41,512 bases of DNA. Origin: Rhodospirillales bacterium. GTDB taxonomy: Bacteria > Pseudomonadota > Alphaproteobacteria > Acetobacterales > Acetobacteraceae. Each line of letters starts with the position of its first letter. The first letter of the stretch is position 1. Made by a program: the position numbers and the translations under genes. The DNA lies in NCBI GenBank assembly GCA_025351925.1, contig JANXVC010000512.1, positions 1 through 41,512 of the forward strand. Direction: 5' to 3'. Under the pieces are notes generated by a model. That model saw nothing but the letters and a program-made list of their open reading frames with translations, was not told the DNA's origin and searched no databases. Shown here one piece after another: positions 1-8,963 of this stretch.

Positions 1-434
1 TCCTGGAGATCGGCTGCGGCGCCGGGCAGTTATGCCGGGTGATGCGGCGGGGCGGCTACGGGCGGTATCTCGGCGTCGATATCTCGCAAACCGCCATCGC
101 CGCTGCGGAGGCAGCACTTGGGGACGCACAGACGCAATTCATCGCCGGCGACGCGGCGACGATGGCACTGGAGGGGCAGTTCGATGTGATCATCATCAAC
201 GAGGCACTGAACTACTTCGTGGGTCCCGGCGAGTTCGTGCGCCGGCTGCATGCGCATTTGCTGCCCGGCGGGGTCCTGATCATCTCCATGGCGCAGTGCG
301 ACCTGCGCGACGGGCTGTCGAAGCTCGCGATCTGGCGGGAGATCGCGCCGGACCATGAGGTGCTTGAGGAGGTGTCGCTGCATCGCCAGCCCTGGCCGAT
401 CTGGATCATCAAGGCGCTGCGACCAAAAAGCTAA
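1..434 (+). CDS. Class I SAM-dependent methyltransferase, C-terminal part
   Basis: The gene enters from the left edge, so its start is outside the window. The reading frame is open from base 3 to the TAA ending at 434. The visible part begins with the SAM-binding motif I (LEIGCGAGQ), followed by the acidic end of the second strand (LGVDIS) and a motif IV-like strand (DVIIINEALNYF). A later strand reads LLPGGVLIISM. This is the Rossmann core of a class I methyltransferase. The substrate cannot be told from this fragment. It runs tail-to-tail into hutF, with 8 bases between the two stop codons. Confidence 0.85.
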   Translation, partial: LEIGCGAGQLCRVMRRGGYGRYLGVDISQTAIAAAEAALGDAQTQFIAGDAATMALEGQFDVIIINEALNYFVGPGEFVRRLHAHLLPGGVLIISMAQCDLRDGLSKLAIWREIAPDHEVLEEVSLHRQPWPIWIIKALRPKS

Positions 435-442
435 AAGAGCTC

Positions 443-1804
443 TCAGGTCGCCATGAGCCGCCGGATGGTCTCTGCATAGCGCGCGGCGATGGGCTCCCGC
501 GCAACATGCCGCCCATCCGCCACACATTGCCGGCCACGCACCCAGACGCCGTCCACCACACGCCGGTCGGCCCCGAATATCCAGCCGTCGAGCAGGCGGT
601 CGCCGTGCCGATGCGCCAGGCATGGATGGTCGGCCCGCAGAGTCACGAAATCGGCAGCGGCGCCTGCTTGCAGCCCGGACGGTCCGGCACCTAAGGCTGC
701 TGTGCCGCCGTGCAGCGCGGTCGTGAACAGCGCCCGGCCGGTCGATGTTCCAGGCTCGCCTGCCATAAGGTTACGCGCCCGCCGCGCCAGCCGCTGAGCG
801 TATTCGAGTTGCCGGAGTTCCTGCGCGGCATCGGTCGCGACGTTTGAGTCGGTGCCGACGCCATAGCGTCCGTGGGCAGCGAGCCAGTCCACGCCCGGGA
901 AGATGCCATCGCCGAGGTTCGCCTCCGTCACCGGGCACAGCCCCGCTATGGCGCCGGTGCCGGCGAGGCGGTGGGTTTCGCCCAACGTCATATGCGTCGC
1001 GTGGATCAGGCACCAGCGTCCGTCCACCGGCGCGTGGTCCAGCAGCCATTCCACGGGGCGGGCGCCGCTCCAGGCCAGGCAGTCCTCAACCTCTCGAAGC
1101 TGCTCAGCGACGTGGATATGCACGGGACCGTTAGGCAGCAAGCTGGCAACGGCCGCAAGCTCCCCGGGTGTCACGGCGCGCAGGCTGTGCGGCGCAACGC
1201 CGAGCATGCCGCCTTCTAAAGCGGCGACCACGCGGCGGCTCGCCTCCAGCAGGCGGGCGAAGCCGTCCAGGCTGTTGATGAAGCGGCGCTGGCCGTGTGT
1301 TGGCGGCACTTCGCTAAATCCGCCATGCGCGTAGAACACGGGAAGCAGCGTGAGCCCGATCCCGGTGAGCGCCGCCGCCGCGCCGACACGCTGCGCCATT
1401 TCGGACGGCTCGGCGTAGGGCTGACCATCGGGGTCGTGGTGCAAATAGTGGAACTCGCCCACCCGGGTGAAGCCGCCCTCCAGCATCTCGGCATAGGCCT
1501 GGGCGCACACCGCCTCCACGTCGTCGGGGGTCATGGCGTCGAGGAAGCGGTACATCACCTCGCGCCAAGTCCAGAAGCTGTCAGACACCGGGCCGCGCAC
1601 CTCGGACAGCCCGGCCATGCCGCGCTGGAAAGCGTGGCTGTGCAGGTTGGGCAGGCCGGGGACGCCGATGGCGTGGCGCTCGTCGTCGGGAGCCGCGGCG
1701 GCGCCTGGCTGCACGGCGGCGATCAGGCCGCCCTCGGTCACGAGCCGCACGTTCTGTGCCCACCCCTCGGGAAGCAGCGCCTCGGTCAGGAACACGGACG
1801 CCAC
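443..1804 (-). CDS. hutF: Formimidoylglutamate deiminase HutF
   Basis: An amidohydrolase-superfamily enzyme that deiminates N-formimidoyl-L-glutamate to N-formyl-L-glutamate and ammonia, the fourth step of the five-step histidine route. The metal-binding pair is seen as NLHSHAFQRGM (His55 and His57), with VHIHVAEQ, LIHATHM and GVGTDSNVATD further on. The start chosen is the GTG at 1804, preceded at good spacing by GAAGGA. It gives 453 residues, the usual family length. The frame is open further upstream, but that part lacks family similarity and would run into hutI. It is divergent from hutI. HutF implies the HutF/HutG variant of the pathway, but no hutG (formylglutamate deformylase) is present in the window. 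Confidence 0.93.
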   Translation of the reverse strand: MASVFLTEALLPEGWAQNVRLVTEGGLIAAVQPGAAAAPDDERHAIGVPGLPNLHSHAFQRGMAGLSEVRGPVSDSFWTWREVMYRFLDAMTPDDVEAVCAQAYAEMLEGGFTRVGEFHYLHHDPDGQPYAEPSEMAQRVGAAAALTGIGLTLLPVFYAHGGFSEVPPTHGQRRFINSLDGFARLLEASRRVVAALEGGMLGVAPHSLRAVTPGELAAVASLLPNGPVHIHVAEQLREVEDCLAWSGARPVEWLLDHAPVDGRWCLIHATHMTLGETHRLAGTGAIAGLCPVTEANLGDGIFPGVDWLAAHGRYGVGTDSNVATDAAQELRQLEYAQRLARRARNLMAGEPGTSTGRALFTTALHGGTAALGAGPSGLQAGAAADFVTLRADHPCLAHRHGDRLLDGWIFGADRRVVDGVWVRGRQCVADGRHVAREPIAARYAETIRRLMAT

Positions 1805-1882
1805 GGCATATTCCTTCGATGAAGACCTGGATTTTACCGGGCGGCGGCTGATAGGGATAGCGGCAGCCCTGCTTAGGGTGTC

Positions 1883-1896
1883 GTCTGCGCGCAGAC
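1883..1896. promoter_or_regulatory. Palindrome in the hutF/hutI divergent intergenic region
   Basis: A perfect 14-base palindrome, GTCTGCGCGCAGAC, sits about 30 bases upstream of the hutI start codon, and the half-site GTCTGC recurs at 1905-1910. The 122-base region between the divergent hutF and hutI genes must hold both promoters. A TAAAAT box on the minus strand (1836-1831) is a possible -10 element for hutF. The hutI ribosome binding site is AGGAG at 1913-1917. The palindrome could be the operator of a hut regulator encoded elsewhere. Its sequence does not resemble the HutC sites I know of. Confidence 0.4.
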
Positions 1897-1926
1897 CGAT
1901 AGGCGTCTGCTTAGGAGCAAGGCCCG

Positions 1927-3129
1927 GTGTTCGACAAGGTGTGGCGCAATGCACGGCTCGCGACGCTGGCACCGGGTTCGGCGGGACTCGGCGTCGTGGA
2001 CCACGGCGCCGTCGCCAGCCACGCGGGCCGCATCGCCTATGCGGGGCCGGAGGCAGCCCTGCCCTCCCCCGGTGCAGCCGAGGTGATCGACTGCGCCGGC
2101 CGTTGGATCACGCCCGGGCTGATCGATTGCCATACCCACCTCGTGTATGCCGGCAACCGCGCCGCGGAGTTCGAACTGCGGCTCGCCGGCGCCAGCTATG
2201 AGGCGATCGCGCGCGCCGGCGGCGGCATTGCGAGCTCCGTGCGAGCCACACGCGACGCCAGCCTTGAGCGTTTGGTCGCCGAGACGCTGCCCCGCCTGGA
2301 TGCGCTGATCGCCGAGGGCGTAACCACGGTCGAGGTGAAGTCCGGCTACGGCCTGGACCTGGCGAACGAGGCCAAGCAGTTGCGGGCCGCCCGCCTGCTG
2401 GCCGAGCGCCGCCCGGTCGGCGTCACGACAAGCTTCCTGGGCGCGCACGCCTTGCCGCCCGGCAGCGACGGCGACAAGGATGCGCACATTGACCATGTGT
2501 GCAACGAAATGCTGCCGGCTATCGCCGCTGAGGGCCTGGCCGACGCCGTCGATGCGTTCTGCGAGGGCATCGCCTTCTCGCCCGAGCAGGTGGCGCGGGT
2601 GTTCGCCGCCGCCCAGCGCCATGGCCTGCCGGTGAAGCTGCACGCGGACCAGCTTTCGTACAGCGGCGGCGCGCGACTGGCGGCCGAAGCAGGGGCGCTC
2701 TCGGCCGACCACCTGGAATACGCCAGCGAGGACGGCGTCGCCGCCATGGCGCGGGCCGGCACCGTCGCCGTGCTGCTGCCGGGCGCCTTCTATTTTATCC
2801 GGGAGACGCAGGCGCCGCCGGTCGCGCTGTTCCGCAGCCATGGCGTGCCGATAGCGCTGGCGACCGACAGCAACCCCGGCACCTCGCCGCTCACCTCGCC
2901 GCTGCTGGCGATGAACATGGCCGCGACGCTGTTCCGCATGACCGTGGAAGAATGCGTCGCCGGCTTTACGCGAGAGGCGGCGAGGGCACTCGGCCAATTA
3001 GGACAAACCGGCACCATCGAGCCCGGCAAGTGGTGCGACCTGGCGGTCTGGTCTATCGAGGCGCCGGCCGAGCTGGTGTATCGCATCGGCTTCAATCCGC
3101 TGCATCAGCGGGTCTGGCGCGGCCAATGA
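1927..3129 (+). CDS. hutI: Imidazolonepropionase HutI
   Basis: Hydrolyses 4-imidazolone-5-propanoate to N-formimidoyl-L-glutamate, the third step of histidine degradation, in the cytoplasm. The metal-binding motif [13 protein letters not shown] gives His69 and His71. Later motifs are [23 protein letters not shown] and LATDSNPGT, all typical of the family. Length is 400 residues, as expected. Translation starts at a GTG nine bases after a clear AGGAG. It is the first gene of hutI-hutH-hutU; its TGA overlaps the hutH ATG (ATGA). Confidence 0.95.
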   Translation: MFDKVWRNARLATLAPGSAGLGVVDHGAVASHAGRIAYAGPEAALPSPGAAEVIDCAGRWITPGLIDCHTHLVYAGNRAAEFELRLAGASYEAIARAGGGIASSVRATRDASLERLVAETLPRLDALIAEGVTTVEVKSGYGLDLANEAKQLRAARLLAERRPVGVTTSFLGAHALPPGSDGDKDAHIDHVCNEMLPAIAAEGLADAVDAFCEGIAFSPEQVARVFAAAQRHGLPVKLHADQLSYSGGARLAAEAGALSADHLEYASEDGVAAMARAGTVAVLLPGAFYFIRETQAPPVALFRSHGVPIALATDSNPGTSPLTSPLLAMNMAATLFRMTVEECVAGFTREAARALGQLGQTGTIEPGKWCDLAVWSIEAPAELVYRIGFNPLHQRVWRGQ

Positions 3130-4655
3130 TTACCTTGATCCCTGGCGAGGTGCCGCTTGCCGACTGGCGGGCGGTCTATCGCGGCGCGGACGTGGCGCTG
3201 GACGACGCTGCGCCGGGCCGGATTGCCGCGAGTGCCGCCGCGCTGCAGGCGATCCTGGCGCGCGGCGAGCCGGTCTATGGCATCAACACCGGCTTCGGCA
3301 AGCTGGCGCATATTCGCATCGGCGCCGACGACCTCATGGCCCTGCAGCGCAATATCGTGCTGTCGCACGCCGCCGGGGTCGGTGCGCCGATGCCGGTCCC
3401 GGTTGCCCGGCTAATGATGGCATTGAAGCTTGCCAACCTGGCGCAGGGCGCGTCCGGCGTGCAGCCAGAGACGGTCGCGCTGCTGGGAGCGATGCTGCAG
3501 CGCGGGTTAGTGCCGGTCGTGCCGGACCAGGGGTCCGTCGGCGCGTCGGGCGATCTGGCGCCGCTGGCCCACATGGCAGCGGCGATGCTTGGCGTGGGCG
3601 AGATCTTCGTGGACGGCGCGCGCGTGCCGGCTGCCGCAGCATTGATTGCCTCCGGGCTGCGGCCGGCGGTGCTGGGTCCGAAGGAGGGCTTGGCACTGCT
3701 GAACGGCACGCAGTTCTGCACCGCCTACGCACTCGCCGGGCTGTTCGAGGCAGAGCTGCTTTGGCACACTGGCCTGGTGACCGGCGCGCTGGCGACTGAC
3801 GCGGCGCGCGGGTCGGACACGCCGTTCGACCCGCGCATCCACGCGCTGCGCCGTCATCGCGGGCAGATCGACGCAGCCGCGGCGCTGCGCGCGCTGATCG
3901 CCGGCAGCGCAATCCGGCAGTCGCATCTGACCCAGGACGACCGGGTGCAGGACCCGTACTGCCTGCGTTGCCAGCCGCAGGTGATGGGCGCCGTGCTCGA
4001 CCTGCTGCGCCATGCGGCGGTGACCCTGGGCACCGAGGCCAACGGCGTCACCGACAATCCGCTGATTTTCCCGGAGACGCTGGAGGCGCTGTCAGGCGGC
4101 AACTTCCACGCCGAGCCTGTCGCCTTCGCCGCCGACATCATCGCGCTCGCGTTGTGCGAGATCGGCTCCATCGCCGAGCGGCGCCTCGCCATGCTGATCG
4201 ACCCGGCGCTCTCCGGCCTGCCCGCCTTCCTTACGCCGCGGCCCGGCCTCAATTCTGGTTTCATGATCCCGCAGGTCACCGCTGCCGCGCTTGTGTCCGA
4301 AAACAAGCAGCGCGCGACGCCGGCGAGCGTGGACAGCATCCCAACGTCGGCGAACCAGGAGGACCACGTCTCAATGGCGGCGCACGCGGCGCGGCGCCTG
4401 CTGCCGATGGCGGCGAACACAGCGGCGATACTTGGGATCGAGCTGCTGGCCGCCGCGCAGGGCTGCGACTTCCACGCGCCGCTCCGTTCCAGCACCGCAC
4501 TCGAAGCCGTGCGCGCCCTATTGCGGCGCGAGGTGCCGGGACTGACCGAGGACCGCTATTTTGCGCCGGATATTGAAGCGGCAACGAGGATGGTCACGTC
4601 CGGCGCCATCGCCGCTGCGGCGTCCAGCATGTTACCCGAACTGGAGCCGCCATGA
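3126..4655 (+). CDS. hutH: Histidine ammonia-lyase HutH
   Basis: Removes ammonia from L-histidine to give trans-urocanate, the first committed step of the pathway. The electrophilic MIO cofactor forms from the Ala140-Ser141-Gly142 triad, visible in [15 protein letters not shown]. Other family motifs are [25 protein letters not shown] and GNFHAEPVA. Length is 509 residues, normal for bacterial HutH. Start and stop are both of the overlapping ATGA kind (with hutI upstream and hutU downstream), which indicates one operon and translational coupling. Confidence 0.96.
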   Translation: MITLIPGEVPLADWRAVYRGADVALDDAAPGRIAASAAALQAILARGEPVYGINTGFGKLAHIRIGADDLMALQRNIVLSHAAGVGAPMPVPVARLMMALKLANLAQGASGVQPETVALLGAMLQRGLVPVVPDQGSVGASGDLAPLAHMAAAMLGVGEIFVDGARVPAAAALIASGLRPAVLGPKEGLALLNGTQFCTAYALAGLFEAELLWHTGLVTGALATDAARGSDTPFDPRIHALRRHRGQIDAAAALRALIAGSAIRQSHLTQDDRVQDPYCLRCQPQVMGAVLDLLRHAAVTLGTEANGVTDNPLIFPETLEALSGGNFHAEPVAFAADIIALALCEIGSIAERRLAMLIDPALSGLPAFLTPRPGLNSGFMIPQVTAAALVSENKQRATPASVDSIPTSANQEDHVSMAAHAARRLLPMAANTAAILGIELLAAAQGCDFHAPLRSSTALEAVRALLRREVPGLTEDRYFAPDIEAATRMVTSGAIAAAASSMLPELEPP

Positions 4656-6325
4656 CTCGCCTTGACAACGCCCGTGTGATCCGCGCCGCCCGCGGCAGCA
4701 CGCTCTCCGCCCGGTCCTGGCTGACCGAGGCGCCGCTGCGCATGCTGATGAACAACCTCGACCCCGACGTGGCGGAGCGGCCGGGCGACCTCGTGGTTTA
4801 TGGCGGAATCGGCCGGGCGGCGCGCAACTGGGAATGCTTCGACCAGATCGCCGCGACCCTGCAGAGGCTCGGCGACGAGGAGACGCTGCTGGTGCAGTCC
4901 GGCAAGCCCGTCGGCGTGTTCCGCACCCATGCCGACGCGCCGCGCGTGCTGATCGCCAACTCGAACCTGGTGCCGCGCTGGGCGACCTGGGAGCATTTCA
5001 ACGAGCTGGATCGCTTGGGACTGATGATGTATGGGCAGATGACGGCGGGATCGTGGATCTACATCGGCAGCCAGGGGATCATCCAGGGCACCTACGAGAC
5101 GTTCGTTGAGGTCGGGCGGCAGCACTATGGCGGAAGCCTCGCCGGGCGCTGGATCCTGACGGCCGGGCTGGGCGGCATGGGCGGCGCGCAGCCGCTGGCG
5201 GCGACGATGGCAGGCGCGTCGTGCCTCGCGGTCGAGTGCCAGCCCGGCCGGATCGAGATGCGGCTGCGGACCGGCTACCTCGACGCGCAGGCGCGCGACC
5301 TGGACGAGGCGCTGGCGCGGATCGAGACGGCAAAGCAGGCTGGGCGGCCGGTGTCGGTGGGCCTGCTAGGCAACGCCGCCGACGTGTTTCCGGAGCTGGT
5401 GCGTCGGGGCGTGCGGCCCGATGTGGTGACTGACCAGACGTCGGCGCACGACCCTCTGAACGGCTACCTGCCGCACGGCTGGACGCTGCCGGAGTGGGAA
5501 AACCGGCGTGAACGCGACCCGGATGGCGTTGCGACCGCGGCCCGGGCCTCGATGGCCGAGCATGTGCGGGCGATGCTGGCGTTCCACCGCATGGGTGTGC
5601 CGACGCTCGATTATGGCAACAATATCCGGCAGATGGCCAAGGAGGCGGGGGTTGCCGACGCCTTTGACGTGCCGGGCTTCGTGCCGGCGTATATCCGGCC
5701 GCTGTTCTGCCGCGGCGTCGGACCATTCCGCTGGGTGGCGCTGTCGGGCGACCCCGAGGACATCTTCAGGACCGACGCCAAGGTCCGCGAATTGCTGCCG
5801 GACAATGCGGCCCTGCACAACTGGCTCGACATGGCGCGCAGCCGCATTCAGTTCCAAGGCCTGCCTGCCCGCATCTGCTGGGTGGGCCTGGGGGACCGGC
5901 ACCGGCTGGGGCTGGCGTTCAACGAGATGGTCGCGAGTTGCGAGCTGCGGGCGCCCATCGTGATCGGCCGCGACCACCTCGATAGTGGCTCCGTCGCCTC
6001 ACCCAACCGCGAGACCGAGGCGATGCGGGACGGCTCTGACGCAATCTCCGATTGGCCGTTGCTGAATGCACTGCTGAACACAGCATCCGGCGCCACCTGG
6101 GTGTCGCTGCACCATGGCGGCGGAGTGGGCATGGGGTTCTCCCAGCACGCCGGTATGGTCATCGTTGCCGACGGGACCGAAGCGGCCGCACGCCGCATTG
6201 CCCGCGTCTTGTGGAATGACCCGGCCAGCGGCGTGATGCGGCACGCGGATGCGGGATACGAGGCAGCGCTGGACTGCGCTCGGGCGCAGGGGCTGGATTT
6301 GCCGGGCATCCTGACGCGGGCTTGA
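4652..6325 (+). CDS. hutU: Urocanate hydratase HutU
   Basis: Converts urocanate to 4-imidazolone-5-propanoate using tightly bound NAD+. Recognisable stretches are [36 protein letters not shown] and the catalytic-cysteine region [15 protein letters not shown]. The end carries the typical [16 protein letters not shown] segment. Length is 557 residues, as in the family. It is the last gene of hutIHU. A hairpin at 6368-6398 lies between it and the convergent fasciclin gene. Confidence 0.96.
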   Translation: MTRLDNARVIRAARGSTLSARSWLTEAPLRMLMNNLDPDVAERPGDLVVYGGIGRAARNWECFDQIAATLQRLGDEETLLVQSGKPVGVFRTHADAPRVLIANSNLVPRWATWEHFNELDRLGLMMYGQMTAGSWIYIGSQGIIQGTYETFVEVGRQHYGGSLAGRWILTAGLGGMGGAQPLAATMAGASCLAVECQPGRIEMRLRTGYLDAQARDLDEALARIETAKQAGRPVSVGLLGNAADVFPELVRRGVRPDVVTDQTSAHDPLNGYLPHGWTLPEWENRRERDPDGVATAARASMAEHVRAMLAFHRMGVPTLDYGNNIRQMAKEAGVADAFDVPGFVPAYIRPLFCRGVGPFRWVALSGDPEDIFRTDAKVRELLPDNAALHNWLDMARSRIQFQGLPARICWVGLGDRHRLGLAFNEMVASCELRAPIVIGRDHLDSGSVASPNRETEAMRDGSDAISDWPLLNALLNTASGATWVSLHHGGGVGMGFSQHAGMVIVADGTEAAARRIARVLWNDPASGVMRHADAGYEAALDCARAQGLDLPGILTRA

Positions 6326-6367
6326 GGCGCAGCTGGTCGTAAGGGCTGCGTCCGAAAACCCAGAAGT

Positions 6368-6398
6368 GGGATGGCGCCGGATCGCCCGCCGCCATCCC
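6368..6398 (-). terminator. Hairpin terminator of the first fasciclin gene
   Basis: The 9-base stem GGGATGGCG / CGCCATCCC has a 13-base loop. On the minus strand it starts 8 bases after the fasciclin gene's stop codon and is followed by a T-rich run ending in GGGTTTTCGG. On the plus strand the downstream side has no T-run, so it would be at best a weak terminator for hutU. Confidence 0.65.
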
Positions 6399-6406
6399 GT
6401 CTCGGA

Positions 6407-6823
6407 TCAGGCCGGCATGAGCACCTTATCGATGACGTGGATCACGCCGTTGGTGCAATCGACGTCCGCGGTGGTGACCGTGGCGGTGTTGACGTGGACC
6501 TGCGTGCCGGTGGCATCGACCGACACGGTGCTGCCCTCGACGGTTGCAGGCGTCAGCGACTTGCCGGCCAGGTCGGACGACATCACCTTGCCGGAGACGA
6601 CGTGGTAGGTAAGGATTTGCGCGAGCTTATCCTTTGCGTCGGGCTTCAGCAGGCTCTCGACGGTGCCGGCCGGCAATGCGGCGAAGGCGGCGTCTGTTGG
6701 GGCGAACACGGTGAACGGACCGGCGCCCTTCAAGGTCTCAATAAGGCCAGCCGCGGTCAGCGCGACGGCAAGCGTGTTAAAGGAGCCGTTGGCGACGGCG
6801 GTGTCGATGATGTCATGTGACAT
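6407..6823 (-). CDS. Fasciclin (FAS1) domain protein without signal peptide
   Basis: A single FAS1 domain fills all 138 residues. The H1 motif is [15 protein letters not shown], the central motif is [10 protein letters not shown], and the H2 motif is [16 protein letters not shown]1 domains are known for adhesion and protein-protein contact, but their role in most bacteria is unknown. Unlike the paralogue at 12388-12876, it begins directly with [11 protein letters not shown] and has no export signal, so it should be cytoplasmic. The start codon is preceded by AAAGG. It is divergent from the rhodopsin operon and shares its regulatory region. A link to rhodopsin function is inferred from position only. 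Confidence 0.9.
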   Translation of the reverse strand: MSHDIIDTAVANGSFNTLAVALTAAGLIETLKGAGPFTVFAPTDAAFAALPAGTVESLLKPDAKDKLAQILTYHVVSGKVMSSDLAGKSLTPATVEGSTVSVDATGTQVHVNTATVTTADVDCTNGVIHVIDKVLMPA

Positions 6824-7185
6824 TACAAGAACCTTTGATAGTTACAGAACTATAAGTAGTAATATTGCGATGCGCCGTTACTCGATAGCGTTTGTCGTCG
6901 CAAACCGCTACATGGGTGCGTTCTAAAAAATACATAGGCCCTATTTGCAAGATATAATTATGCCGTCGCGCAAAATGGCGATGGGTTCGCATTAAGTCAT
7001 AGCCTCTCTTACCGTCAGCCAAGCTGAAGCCCGCGACGTCCTCCATGGCTCGGAGCAATCTTTGAGCACGGATACACCCTCAAAAGCCGCTCTTGACAGC
7101 CGTGCTGGCCCCATCAAATGGCCATTCCGAGACAAGACTAAAGAGGCTAAGTCTCTCCTTAACATTTATTAGAGGAACCGGCAGC
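6824..7185. promoter_or_regulatory. AT-rich divergent regulatory region between FAS1 and rhodopsin genes
   Basis: This 362-base gap contains no convincing gene and is visibly richer in A and T than its surroundings. It holds several inverted repeats: ATAGTT-N4-AACTAT at 6838-6853, the palindrome ATAGGCCCTAT at 6934-6944, and TTTGAG-N12-CTCAAA at 7061-7066 and 7079-7084. A perfect TTGACA (7093-7098) is a candidate -35 for the rhodopsin operon, although the matching -10 is weak. On the minus strand, TTGCAA (6950-6945) and TTTAGA (6927-6922), 17 bases apart, are a possible promoter for the fasciclin gene. AGAGGA at 7171-7176 is the rhodopsin ribosome binding site. Which boxes are used is inference. 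Confidence 0.5.
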
Positions 7186-7962
7186 GTGGGTAATATCTCC
7201 GTCGGGCAATACGAGCTCGTCTATAATGCATTCTCGTTCACTATTGCGGTCATGGGCGCCGCGACACTATTTTCATTTCTTGGCCGCTCGCAGGTCGCTC
7301 CGGCATACCGGACCGCTCTGACACTGACCGGCATCGTTACATTGATCGCTGGTTATCATTACGTCCGGATTTTCAATAGCTGGGAGTCGGCTTTTACCCT
7401 AATTAACGGAAAGCTCACTCTGACTGGCGTTCCGTTCAACGATGCTTACCGCTATGTCGACTGGCTGCTCACCGTCCCGCTGCTGTTGATTGAGCTGATC
7501 CTCGTAATGCGCCTGCCGCCGGCCGAGACGGTGTCCAAAGGTTTCCGCCTCGGTCTGCTCGCGGCGCTCATGATCGTCCTCGGCTACCCCGGCGAGATCG
7601 CATCAAGCAATGGCAGCCGCTGGCTTTGGTGGGCACTGGCCATGATCCCGTTCGCAATTATTGTCTATGAACTCTACGTCGGCCTTCGGGCTTCGATCGA
7701 ATCGCAGCCTGCGTCGGTCAAGGGCCTCGTCAGCACGGCGCGGACGCTCACCATTGTCTCCTGGTGCTTCTATCCGGTGGTCTTCGTCTTCCCGATGATT
7801 GGCTTTACGGACGCTGGCGCGACGACGGCAGTCCAGGTCGGCTACACCGTTGCCGATATTCTTGCCAAAGCGGTCTTCGGCGTCCTGATCTACCTCATCG
7901 CTGTCCGAAAGTCTGCGGTCGAGTTTCCCGCTCGGCAGCTTGAACTTGCAACACAGCAGTAA
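7186..7962 (+). CDS. Xanthorhodopsin-family light-driven proton pump, without the antenna glycine
   Basis: A seven-helix retinal protein of 258 residues in the inner membrane, pumping protons outward in light. Asp92, Thr96 and Glu103 (RYVDWLLTVP...IE) form the DTE motif of outward proton pumps. His58 (AGYHYVRI) is the counter-ion partner and Lys228 (DILAKAVFG) binds retinal. Leu100 sits at the tuning position, predicting green absorption. Overall it follows xanthorhodopsin (FNSWES, GYPGEI, TVADILAKA). However, Trp149 (RWLWWALAM) replaces the Gly of xanthorhodopsin that lets a carotenoid antenna bind. The start chosen is the GTG at 7186, 9 bases after AGAGGA. A longer reading from a TTG at 7093 would begin on the likely -35 box. 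It is the first gene of the retinal operon. Base composition is lower in GC than in the crt genes, hinting at separate ancestry. Confidence 0.93.
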   Translation: MGNISVGQYELVYNAFSFTIAVMGAATLFSFLGRSQVAPAYRTALTLTGIVTLIAGYHYVRIFNSWESAFTLINGKLTLTGVPFNDAYRYVDWLLTVPLLLIELILVMRLPPAETVSKGFRLGLLAALMIVLGYPGEIASSNGSRWLWWALAMIPFAIIVYELYVGLRASIESQPASVKGLVSTARTLTIVSWCFYPVVFVFPMIGFTDAGATTAVQVGYTVADILAKAVFGVLIYLIAVRKSAVEFPARQLELATQQ

Positions 7963-7984
7963 CTAACAGCGTAGGGTCAGTGGA

Positions 7985-8953
7985 ATGAAAATTTCTGCTG
8001 ACTCTGTATTTGGCCGGAGCGATACGATGCAAACCCACTTCGCCATCCCGTCTCAGGTTCGGCATAGGCTTCTAGAAAGCCAAATGGACGGCGTGGAACG
8101 GCGGATGGCAGCGCTCACCGAACAATATGGGCCGAAAGTCACCGGCCAGCCTTCGGTCGCGGCTCAGGCCGCCACCTACCACTTCGCGGCCGGCGGTCAG
8201 CGCCTACGGGCACGCCTCGCCCTTCATGCAGCGCTGGCGCTTGGGCTCGATCCCGCTGACGGCGTCACGCTCGCAACCGCGGCCGAACTGCTGCACAACG
8301 CCTCTTTGATCCACGACGACCTGCAGGATCACTCCAGCTCGCGTCGCGGTGTGGACACTATTTGGGCAGCCTTCGGTGACAACGTCGCGATCTGCGCCGG
8401 CGATCTGTTGCTCTCCGCCGCCTATGGGGCGCTATCCCATGTCTCTGACACGTCAAAGCTGCCGGCTCTCATCGCCCGGGTCCACGAGCGGACCTCGACC
8501 GCCATACGCGGCCAGTGCGCCGATCTGTCGGCCGGCGCGCGCCTCCTCGGCGACATCGCTGGGTTCGAGGCGATTGCGGTCGCAAAATCCGGGGCGTTGC
8601 TCAGCCTGCCGCTGGAGTTGGTGTTTGTCGCCGCTGGCCTCGGGACGGCGGCCTCGGCCGGACGGAAAGCCGCCGAGGCCTTCGCAATTGGCTACCAGAT
8701 CGCCGACGACATCGCGGACTGGGTCGATGATGCCGGCGAAGGCCCGGTGTCCCGCTCGTTCAACGCCGTCCAGGTGTTTGAAGCGGCAGGTTTCGGCAGC
8801 ACCGCGCTGGCGGAGGCGCGAGACCTCGGCATCCAGCGACTCACCACTGCCGCCGCAATCGCCGGCGACCTGCCGCAGGGCTCGGGCGCACTACTGCGGG
8901 ACCTTGCGTTGCAGCTCACTGCAACCCTGTCACAGGCCAGTGTCGCAGGATGA
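7985..8953 (+). CDS. crtE: Geranylgeranyl diphosphate synthase CrtE
   Basis: An all-helical trans-prenyltransferase that makes the C20 precursor for phytoene. The first Asp-rich motif is LIHDDLQD (Asp111, Asp112, Asp115) and the second is QIADDIADW (Asp241, Asp242, Asp245). The GGQRLRARL segment binds diphosphate. Length is 322 residues from the first ATG. A second in-frame ATG at 8027 has a better-placed GGAG and would give 308 residues, so the start is uncertain. It follows the rhodopsin gene by 22 bases. The position in a rhodopsin-crtE-crtI-crtB-crtY-blh order makes the carotenoid role secure, although a farnesyl diphosphate product cannot be excluded from sequence alone. Confidence 0.9.
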   Translation: MKISADSVFGRSDTMQTHFAIPSQVRHRLLESQMDGVERRMAALTEQYGPKVTGQPSVAAQAATYHFAAGGQRLRARLALHAALALGLDPADGVTLATAAELLHNASLIHDDLQDHSSSRRGVDTIWAAFGDNVAICAGDLLLSAAYGALSHVSDTSKLPALIARVHERTSTAIRGQCADLSAGARLLGDIAGFEAIAVAKSGALLSLPLELVFVAAGLGTAASAGRKAAEAFAIGYQIADDIADWVDDAGEGPVSRSFNAVQVFEAAGFGSTALAEARDLGIQRLTTAAAIAGDLPQGSGALLRDLALQLTATLSQASVAG

Positions 8954-8963
8954 ATGCCGCCAA

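Noticed and set aside
6813-7058. An 81-codon minus-strand reading frame in the FAS1/rhodopsin gap
   Set aside because: It overlaps the start of the fasciclin gene in another frame, has no recognisable domain, and lies in AT-rich promoter-like sequence.
7186-7962. The rhodopsin as a sodium or chloride pump
   Set aside because: It has Asp-Thr-Glu at the pump positions, not NDQ or TSA/NTQ types.
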